Assembly (NCBI GenBank): GCA_009761415.1
Contig: QUOL01000001.1
Span: 3,596,001-3,660,000 of the forward strand
DNA from: Sarcomyxa edulis
Lineage: Eukaryota; Basidiomycota; Agaricomycetes; Agaricales; Mycenaceae
Direction: 5' to 3'
Length of the DNA stretch: 64,000 nucleotides
Within the stretch, counting starts at the first letter, position 1. Each line of letters opens with the position of its first letter. Position numbers and translations under genes: made by a program. The notes beneath the pieces were generated by a model. It did not search any database and was not told the DNA's origin. It saw only the letters and a list, made by a program, of their open reading frames with translations. Shown piece by piece: positions 55,629-64,000 of this stretch.

Positions 55629-58600
55629 ATGACGAAAGGATTCCTTATGAATGGTCTTATTGAAAAGGTACAAAAATTTCGATCATTCAAAGTCATTAAT
55701 GGGAAGCAGACTGACAATTGATCCTAATGCCCCACAGATGCAGTCCCCGGACCAGGACTTCAGGTATGTCTCTCACGACGCGTTGAAAACTGTACTATCT
55801 AATTTATATCTATCTGTGGAATATCAGGTTCATGGGGCTGAATGATTTGATGAATGAGATCAAGCAGGATCAAGCTTCCTTTGTGGGCGATGAGCCAACA
55901 GAGAACAAAGTTCTAAAGCAGGTTCTTGCACTAGTGGAAGACAAGATATCTGAAGTGAAGAATCAGGCTGTGAAATGGCAAGTCTCAATCATGTCTGATG
56001 CCCGATGTTGTGGATATCTAATCCTCAGTGAATGATGATAGTTTGGGACAGCTTATCAAGATTCTTCGGGAGTCTCAAATGGAAATGGTTGTTGACAAAC
56101 TTATTGAGTTCTCTGGCGGAAAGGATGAAGAACTAAGAGATATTTCTGGTCTTGGTACGCCTCTCGAGATACTCGATTCTGGCATCCACTGACATCGAGT
56201 GGCGTAGCTCTCAAAACCATCACCTCGGAACTCCCTCCAGATGGTAACATCGCAGCTACTGCGTGCGCAAAATTGACACCCAAACTTCTTGGACAGATAG
56301 CCAGTGTATGTTGTATCCTCGATGTAATACATCACCCACTGTTTTGACATGTTCTTTCTTCTCGTCTTCTGCAGCCAAATACACCTCCCGAAGCTCTCCT
56401 AGAGACACTCTCGATCCTTTCAATCCTCATCAGCCGATTTCCTGTTCATCTATCAAGTGCCACTTTTGACCCTCGACCTTTAGCTGTTCTAGCTCCATTA
56501 CTTTCTCATCCTCGACCTGTTGTACGAAAGCGCGCCATCCTCACCATCGCCCAATTTGTTCCCATCTCCCAACCTATCCTGTTCAACGAGTTGTTGTCGA
56601 CCTACGTTTTCCCATTTCTTGCTCCGTCCGCGAACCTCGAGAAACAGAGGACCACAGTGCATTTGGTTGCTGCCGTGGCGCGACATTCGCCCCTCCAAAT
56701 CGCACCTGTTTTGAACCAGGTCGTTCCCGGAGTTTTACAGGCAGTGCAGCGGGACGATGATGAGTTGAGAGAAGGAACTCTTCAGGTAAGCATAATCTGT
56801 CAATCATTCAGGGCCAGATTTCCTGACTTGTCGGGTAGGCTCTTGAATCGCTTGTCCTAAGATGTCCAGGAGAAATTACTCCCTACTTAGGCTCCATCAT
56901 CCAAATTGGTAATCAGTATATTAAATATGACCCGGTATGCAGCCATCTTGAAGCACATCATCCCCAGGCACTGATGGATTATTAGAATTATGCTGGTGAT
57001 GACGACGACGAAGACGAAGATATGGATGCAGAAGGGGAGGACGATGAAGATGCGGAACTTGACGAGTGAGTACTCGTGTGAACAATATGTTATCAGTCTT
57101 GTTGTGCTCAAAACGCACCAGATATTCCGACGACGAAGATACATCCTACAAGATCCGTCGTTCAGCGACAAAACTCCTCGCAGCAGTTGTGGGCACGCGA
57201 CCCGAGCTCCTCATCCCCATCTACAAAGAAGTATCGCCTATCCTCATCTCTCGTTTCGGTGATCGTGAAGAATCTGTTCGACTTGAAATTTGGGCTACGT
57301 ACGTTGTGCTGCTTAATCAGACTGCCGTCTACGGTGGACTTCCCATCGCCAAAGATGGCGATTCAGCCAGCCGCGGGAAAAGAAAACGAGATACGGAGGA
57401 GACTATGGAACTTGAGGAGACTCCCTACACGCTCTTGAAGAGTCAGATCCCTGCTCTTTCGAAGACACTTTTGAACCAGCTCAAGTCAGCGAAGACTCCT
57501 CCTGCCACTCTACAAGCTGGGTTTGGACTGCTTCATGCTTTATTGGATGTTTTACCTGGATCATTGGCCAGCCAAGTCACCCAGATCATAGCGACATCCA
57601 AGGCTATCTTATCTCAGGCGCCTTCGACTTCAACTTCGTCCCTGCATCTTACATGCTTGTCATTCCTCGCATTGTTTTTCTCCACCCACCCTTCGTCAAT
57701 ATTCTCTGTACAACTACCAACTATCACTCCTGTGCTCTTGAAATCCCTCGAAGAAAAACATCCCCGAATCGCATCCGAAACATTCCGCGTGTTCTCTGCA
57801 TTGCTTATATCCTTGAAGCCTGTCAAAGGTGCTAGCTGGGCTGATCGCGTGTACGACGTAGCTGTAGCTAAACTGGGAAACCATGATACGGATGCGGAGG
57901 TGAGGGCGTGTGCAGAGGATTGCATTGCAGATCTTTGGATTTGTGCCACGGATGTTGTGAAAGGAAAGGATCGAAAGGAATGGGAGGCGATCTGCAAGAC
58001 GACCGGTAAGACTGATGGCTCTGTCAAGGTCGTAACAAAGGTGGCAAGGGAAGTCGCTATAAGTGATCAATGGGTCAATGGCTGCGTTGAGTGGGTGATG
58101 ATTCTTTTGCGGAAGAGTGGGAGGATTGGAAAGGTCGAAATCTTTGTTGCATTGGATACACTTTTGAGAAGGTAACGATTTCGAGGACAGTCATGCTTGT
58201 CAGATAGATATTGATTTTCTTCCCTGTCAGCTACGCCACTGGTGTTCCGACCAATCTCGCACCGGCATTTGTACCGCAGATCAAAACCTACCTGTCAACA
58301 TCTGACATCTCTCTGCTCTCTCAAGCGCTCAGTATTCTTGCTTTACTATTGGAGCTGTCCCCTCGTACGACCTTCCCCGAAGTTGAACGTGAACTATTAC
58401 CTGAAATCTACAAGATCGCCCATTCTCCACTTGTTTCTGGAGCAGCTCTCGATTCCCTCCTCGCATTCTTCTCCGCGTTGGTACAAGCTGATAACCAGAT
58501 CGCTACACATGTTGTTCCAAACTTGGTTATCACCGTCGAAAAGGCTCCTAGAGCAGAGGCTAGCCCGTCAAATGTCGCCAAATGTATTGCCCAAGTTGTC

Positions 58601-60223
58601 AAGAGCCAGCAGGGTGTCGCGGCTGGAGCTATCGCAGAGTATTCGAAGAATCTCAAGGTCTGTACTTGTAGTAATTGAGCTTTTCCTTCTCCGTTACACT
58701 AATATGACGTCCTCAGAATACTTCAAAGGCAAAGCCATCACTTGTCGTTCTCAGTCTCCTCATTGTCGGAGAACTGGGTCGCTTCATGTAGGTCGTCTCA
58801 TTTCCACAATTTGATCCGAGCCTAATTCGCGTCATTGTTAGTGATATGTCGCCTCAACATGAGATATTCACCAATGCCATCAATCATTTCGGTGCAGAGC
58901 AGGAGGAGATTCGCGCCGCTGCCTCGTTTGCTGCAGGTCGGTCTACATCATTCCATGTAACTTGCGAATCGTCTGACCAGTCAACCGTAGGCAACATTGC
59001 TATCGGAAATCTGCACCAATTCCTGCCGGTGATCGTGAAACTCGTTGAAAGCGATCCAAAGAAGCGTCTGCTGTCATTGCATGCTTTGAAGGAGGCAAGT
59101 CGGCCATTGCTCCGTTAAACCTTCGATCTAACATTCCCTCTAGGTAGTCACTCACTGCTCTCACGGTCAACTCGAGGGTGTTGCGGATATACTCTGGGTA
59201 CCCCTGTTCGAAAACTCCGAGAACTCGGAAGAAACGACCAGGAACGTTGCGGCCGCCTGTCTTGGTAAATTGGCTACCACCCATCCATCGCGATATCTAC
59301 CACAACTACATGTACGTGCCATGCCTACAAGCGTGTCCCTAGTCGCAAATTTGACTTGTGTTCGTAGGCTCGAATCCATGACGATAATGCAGCAACTCGC
59401 GCAACCGTGGTCTCTGCCATCCGGTATACCTTTGCTGACACAAGCCCATCTTATGACGCGCTCCTTGCGCCTCTTCTTCCTGATTTCTTATCGTTGATGG
59501 TGGACAGTGATCTGGTATGCAATGGACATCTAGCTCTCCATATTTTGTGCCTCATTTGAGCCTTTTTAGACTGTCCGTCGATTGGCTCTATCGTCTTTGA
59601 ACTCTGCTGCGCGGACTAAACCTCATCTCATCCGCGAGAATCTGGCGAGTCTCCTCCCTAGTTTATACAAGGAGACCATCGTAAACCAGGACCTCATCCG
59701 TACCGTACAAATGGGGCCGTGGTCACACAGAGTTGACGACGGTCTTGAAGCTCGCAAAACGGCTTACGAAACTATGTATACTTTGGTATGTCGTTCAACC
59801 CTCGAAGATCACGTAGGTTGCTGACTGTCGTTCATTCAGTTGGATACCTGCCTAGCAAAGCTCGACTTACACGAATTCCTCGGACGTGTGCTGCCTGGCT
59901 TGTCGGATGATTCTGACGAGATCAAAGTCATCTCGCATATGATGCTATTCCGGCTCGCCCAAGTAGCACCTGCCGCCGTTTCTCAGCGACTAGATGAAGC
60001 GACACCGCAGCTCGAGAAAACAATGAAGGGCGCTGTCGTGACCAAAGACACTGTCAAACAAGACCTGGAGAGAGCTGCAGAACTCCAGCGGAGCGCTCTT
60101 AGGGCCGTGGCTGCATTGAGCAAGATCAGTGCTGGAGTATCTCCGAGGTTCGACGCGTTCGTTGCAGAGTTGAAGAAAAGCGCTTCCTGGGGCATCGAGT
60201 TCAGGGAATTGGCTGGACAGTAG
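55629..60223 (+). CDS. CAND1: CAND1/TIP120, cullin-RING exchange factor
   Basis: Long HEAT-repeat protein that binds unneddylated cullin-RBX1 and exchanges SCF substrate receptors. Many exons; the first reads MTKGFLMNGLIEK (55629) and joins MQSPDQDFR-FMGLNDLMNEI, the typical TIP120 start. Diagnostic stretches: GKDEELRDISGLALKTI, SHPRPVVRKRAILTIAQFV, the acidic loop (GDDDDEDEDMDAEGEDDEDA) then YKIRRSATKLLAAVVGTRPE, FGAEQEEIRAAASFAAGNIA, VGNL-type repeats, and the C-terminal TIP120 domain (MGPWSHRVDDGLEARKTAYE, DEIKVISHMMLFRL). The fused full-length form, about 1,200 residues, is present, whereas some fungi have it split. Ends ELAGQ-stop. It pairs functionally with the F-box genes in the window only in the general sense. 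Confidence 0.94.
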
Positions 60224-60627
60224 AAAGAGAAACTGGAGATCTGTACTATCTTCCATTGATGTACTACAGCACTGTAATAAGGATGTACTCTCAATAATCT
60301 ACGAGAATGTACACCGGCAGTGTATCTCGATCGCGATACTTGGCATGGACATCCCAGTCCACTAGTAACTTACACGCAGGTTGTATTGCGCCCATGAAAC
60401 TGTGTTCGCAGCAGTTCCGGTCTACAATGAATGAATGACAGGCAAGCCCTAAAAAACATACAACACAAGTCCCGTACAAAAAAAACAACAGAGCAGAAAC
60501 CGTCATGAACGTACACTGTCCCGTAGACTTGTATTTACATCGCTATGGATTCAGTGCTGTTCGAACTGTTGAAATCATGCAAATCAGTACAACTCAAGAG
60601 AAAATGAATCAATAACGGTAGGTCAAT
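60224..60627. other. Convergent intergenic region
   Basis: This is 404 bp between the 3' ends of CAND1 and the membrane-protein gene. An A-run lies near 60,480; nothing coding. Confidence 0.4.
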
Positions 60628-62429
60628 TCACCGACTGTGACCCATGTGAGTAGAGTTATCATCTCTGGTAGTCATAGGAGGACCGATGCTGGAAGGAGCG
60701 TAAGGACGTAAACCACGAGTTGGGGGTGATAACACGATCTGTGGTGGAGGGGATAGGTTGCCGTCGCGAGCAGGAGTCGTACGGACGTCCGTGCCTCCTT
60801 TTTCTCGTGGGTAGATTACCCTTGCTGTGGGTGTTGGCGTCAGGGTCGTATTTTGAGTAGGAGTAGTAGGTAGGTCATCCCTTGTCGTATGGATCACAGA
60901 CGGTTCGTCAGTAGCAGCATGGTCTACACTGTATGCTGGGGGGTTAATTCGCCTCCTTTGTGGAGTGGTAGTCTCCGGCGGAGTCCTCTGCACTGGGTCG
61001 GGGGGAGAAGATGGTGCTCCATAAATAGGATATACAGCCCCTGCGGATCCTTTTCTCGGCTCAGGAGAAGGTGACTGCGAGACTACAACGAAGGGTTCAA
61101 TGATGTTCGCGGGGTCGCTTGAGGGGGGATGGTTGAAAGCCATGCCTGGAGGAGGCGACGGGGAAGCCGTGTATCGGGAATTGGCAGGGTGGGGCGAAGA
61201 ATTTGTAGAGGCAGAGTACGAGTGGCCATGACGAGCCATAGCAGAGGACATACTAACGGGAACATAGGTCAACCCATGGACACCGGGAACAGGTTGCTGC
61301 TGTGGTCCCGACAGTGACATTGCGTCGGAGTATCCTATAGAGTTACCGAACGATCTCTGGGATAGGTCTGACGCGGATCGACCGTGACCCGAGAACATCG
61401 AGAATGGCCGGGTTGGGTGTCTGGGATTGGCTAGAGCGTCGTTTCGTTGAGCGATGTTCCGACGACGGATAATTAACATTGTTATGCCTCCCGTAATCGC
61501 AAGAATGACCAAGCCACCGATGACTCCACCTACTATAGCGCCAACAGGTGCTTTGTTTGATGTTTTCTTGGTGAAAGCGCGAGGAGGAGTCAGGTCTGCC
61601 TTGCCTGCCAGGTCATACGTCAACGTTCAATTAGGCACAAGGAAAACTGCATCAGGCGTACCCTGATTGGCAATGGTTTGGGCTTGACTAGCGTCAAACT
61701 GTTCGTCAGGCCACGTCGTTGCTGCCATGAAATCACCGAGTTTACATCCAATCCTAGTCATTGTAAAGATGTTACATACGATCTGTCCCGGCCCAAAAGG
61801 GAATCGCTGTATTGCTGGATAGTGTTTCATTGGGCGGGAAGTATCTGGATATCACTCCTTATGAGTCATTTTCTGCTTGACAGCAAGTATATGAGATTTA
61901 CGTGTCGGACGTCATATCGCCGCAAGCCTCTATCCATGGTGGCCAACTACGATCATCATGAGATCTTCGAGAGTTTTGCGCGAGACTTCAAAATGGACTC
62001 ACTTCAGAACAGAAGCTGGCTGACCTTGGCAGATAGTGCATGCACTGAAAAGGTTGTACGCGGCCCAGGAGCTAAACAAGAAGGGCTATTAGCCTCCAGG
62101 TCGACAACGCACTCTGGCGTAAACTGACCAGGAACAAGGAGTCGGGTTCAGAGTATTGTTATAATGATTGTTAGGGAGCAATGCCCCGACGTCATAACCT
62201 ATTAGGAAGTACCATCAGCCAATGAGCCACCTGAAGAGAATCATGATTGCGCACTATTGCCCAAGCATGCTGCATTAACGTAGCCTGCCACGGTACAAGG
62301 CGACTGGTTTTTGGAGTTTTGCATCCATGTGAAGTCAGAGGAGCAGGTCGCATTGGATTGTATCTGTCCTCGAGCATTGCGAATGACCATCGACGAGAGG
62401 ACCAAGAACGGGACCATAGATTGGAACAT
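60628..62429 (-). CDS. Single-pass membrane protein with Cys-patterned ectodomain
   Basis: Recognised as a basidiomycete-type orphan family. Exons rebuild a signal peptide (MFQSMVPFLVLSSMVI), then a lumenal/extracellular domain: FTWMQNSKNQSPCTVAGYVNAAC, NNTLNPTPCSCSWAAYNLFS, ACTICQGQPASVLNWPPW, IEACGDM, YFPPNETLSSNTAIPFWA. Six or more Cys in C-x-C and C-x2-C patterns plus N-x-T/S sites suggest disulfides and glycosylation. A transmembrane helix follows (APVGAIVGGVIGGLVILAIT) and RRR stop-transfer. The tail of about 290 residues is Pro/Ser/Thr-rich (TPTPTARVIYPREK). All five internal junctions were fixed by keeping the Cys spacing. Likely cell-surface, function unknown. Confidence 0.75.
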
Positions 62430-63523
62430 CGTAGAAGATCAAGAGCTCTGAGACGGCCTTGCAGCTCTGGATATTCCACAGAAAGACCGTACAAAAGCAC
62501 ACAGCACGGTAGCGATGGGGTGAGACGGAAGCAAGCCTGGAAGTCAGGGCGAGGATCGTCCTAAGTACTTATCATGGTGGCAAGCGCCGACGCCCACGCC
62601 GGACAACCTAAATGGACGAAGGCTAGGCTTGCCGAACCGAGCACGGCATCGCCGAAGGCTCTGTTAGGTGAGAGCGATAATAATATGCGTAGGACATCGT
62701 GATGCCCTTGGAAGCAAAATTAACGCTCCTGAAGTGTGGGTCAAACCGCAGCCCATGGGTTCTAAATCATCTACTATGTCAGGCCCAGGGTGTGAATACT
62801 TGGTTGAGCGGTTGATTGTTGGGTCGCCGCTGGAAGAATATCGGGAAACTCAGACTATGCATGGGTAGCACGCACCTAGCAGTCAGTCTGCACGTCTCTC
62901 TAGACGTCGTATCTGATATACGGCGCACTCCGATACGGGAACTACGTGACATTTCATTGAATGTTTCAGATCCGTTCACGGAAGTGACATACCTGCATAG
63001 CCAGTGACATCTAGCGCCCAATAGCGGTCGATGGGAGCAGATGGGGCTTAGATAGGCCGTCCCAAAACAGATGTTCGTCCATATGACTTCGAGGAGTGTG
63101 AACTGGACTAGAAGCAGAAGGTTTCGTTAATGATTCTTCTGAACGATGTGAACATCTAAAATGCAAAGGTATATGCAGAACAATAATAACTTTGCGGGGT
63201 GCAGGAACGCATGCGGGACCGCAGGACCTCGGAGAACCCACTTCTTTTGGATGTAGATCTGTCAGATGCCTGTCTAATGCTCGTCTCAACTGAAAGCATG
63301 CTCGTGCCAAAGGCTTCGCAATGTTTCGTAAATCCTAGCAAATCAATTCGGGAAAAGTGGCGAGCGTCTGTGTAGTGCAAAAAAAACATCACCCATAACC
63401 AGACGAGATAGTCAACACACATCGGAGGAAAACGTCTTGACAATGTTCGAATGGGAGTCTGTACGGACAAAACACAGCGAGGAGAGAAGGAGTGTATGAA
63501 GAGATAGATATCTAGAGTGTCGA
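62430..63523. other. Intergenic, no gene seen
   Basis: This is 1.1 kb upstream of the membrane-protein gene and downstream of the F-box fragment. Scattered short frames on both strands lack motifs. No repeat shared with the rest of the window was noticed. Confidence 0.4.
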
Positions 63524-64000
63524 TCAATATCCTGTGTACTCCTTGAGCTGAAGAAGTCCACGGGTATCACAGTTAACAAGCCGCTCCTCGATAAACTGAC
63601 AAAATGCTTTTTCGAAAGGACCCAGGATAGAGAACTCGAGTTTTTCTAGACTCGGAAAGTGCGGTGGAACGAAAAGTTTGTCCAGTTCGTCCAAACCCCT
63701 CCAACCAAGGAGGCGATGAGGGTCTGGGGATACGACTCGAATAAGAACTTCCTCTATCTTGGAAGTCACAAGTTGCTGCATGATCGTCGTAAGATCCGGG
63801 CCAGATATGAGGCAGAAATCCAGCTCTAGAGTAAGGAGTTCCGTGTTGCGAGATAAATCCAAATCACCGAGTTCAGCTGGGATGGCTGTAGACCCAGTGT
63901 GAGCGTTTGCAATATCAGGGATAGCGTGAAAGCCATACCTTGTTTGAGGACTAGATGTTTGAGGGCAGGGCCAAAACATGAGATGTATGCACCGTACTCC
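63524..64000 (-). CDS. F-box/LRR protein, 3' end only (cut by window edge)
   Basis: Partial gene continuing beyond 64,000. Exons 64000-63939 (end of a longer exon) and 63876-63524, joined over a 62 nt intron, read GPALKHLVLKQ-AELGDLDLS then RNTELLTLELDF, and end PPHFPSLEKLEFSILG, NCDTRGLLQLKEYTGY. The same intron position and C-terminal wording (RNTELLTLE, NCDTR, KEYT) occur in the F-box gene at 43930-45097 on the opposite strand, so these are paralogues. The F-box itself is outside the window. Confidence 0.8.
   Translation of the reverse strand, partial: GVRCIHLMFWPCPQTSSPQTRYGFHAIPDIANAHTGSTAIPAELGDLDLSRNTELLTLELDFCLISGPDLTTIMQQLVTSKIEEVLIRVVSPDPHRLLGWRGLDELDKLFVPPHFPSLEKLEFSILGPFEKAFCQFIEERLVNCDTRGLLQLKEYTGY

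Overview
The window reads as nuclear DNA of a filamentous basidiomycete, probably an Agaricomycete. Genes sit densely on both strands and are cut by many 50-60 nt GT-AG introns. The gene set is fungal (GH13 amylase with a GPI-type tail, CYP53-like P450, F-box families, a cysteine-patterned membrane protein of a basidiomycete type), and the mobile elements are a Ngaro-type retrotransposon and a chromodomain Ty3/Gypsy element. I cannot name a species. Exon structures were read by hand from splice signals, frame and family conservation. No tRNA, rRNA or CRISPR was recognised.

Left arm (1-30.6 kb), in order: small orphan (+), F-box protein (+), GPI-type alpha-amylase (-), GPALPP/DUF3752 protein (-), adenosine-deaminase-like protein (+), SDR oxidoreductase (+), TRAPPC6/Trs33 (-), UBR1 N-recognin (+), coiled-coil orphan (+), a gene-poor 2.3 kb stretch, P450 (+), Gre2-like reductase (+), mitochondrial-type glutamyl-tRNA synthetase (-), an 85-residue probable mitochondrial protein (-), a small single-pass membrane protein (+) and an orphan (-).

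Centre (30,755-43,856): a nest of three mobile elements. The host is a Ngaro-type tyrosine-recombinase retrotransposon (Gag, RT-RNase H, recombinase) with split direct repeats in the order A1-ORFs-B1-A2-B2. A 6,283 bp Ty3/Gypsy chromovirus with apparently identical 426 bp LTRs is inserted at the stop codon of its RT ORF (target duplication CCCTA). A 389 bp inverted-repeat MITE-like element is inserted near the end of its recombinase ORF (target duplication ATT). Removing both insertions leaves a Ngaro element of about 6.4 kb with plausible ORF ends. The Gypsy element shows a TATA box, a likely transcript start complementary to its own primer-binding site (Tf1-type self-priming), a Gag CCHC knuckle, a -1 frameshift signal with a perfect stem, PR-RT-RH-IN-chromodomain, and a polypurine tract overlapping the Pol stop.

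Right arm (43.9-64 kb): an F-box gene whose 5' end is missing at the Ngaro boundary, a second single-pass membrane protein related to the one at 28.9 kb, the eEF1A methyltransferase EFM5 (-) divergent from GAR transformylase ADE8 (+), a kinase-fold protein with a broken DFG motif (+), a MYND zinc-finger protein (-), a Vps4-like AAA protein lacking an MIT domain and the Walker B glutamate (+), CAND1 (+), a cysteine-patterned single-pass membrane protein (-), and the 3' end of an F-box paralogue (-). Most genes are independent housekeeping or metabolic genes. UBR1 and CAND1 both act in ubiquitin signalling, but nothing suggests a functional cluster.
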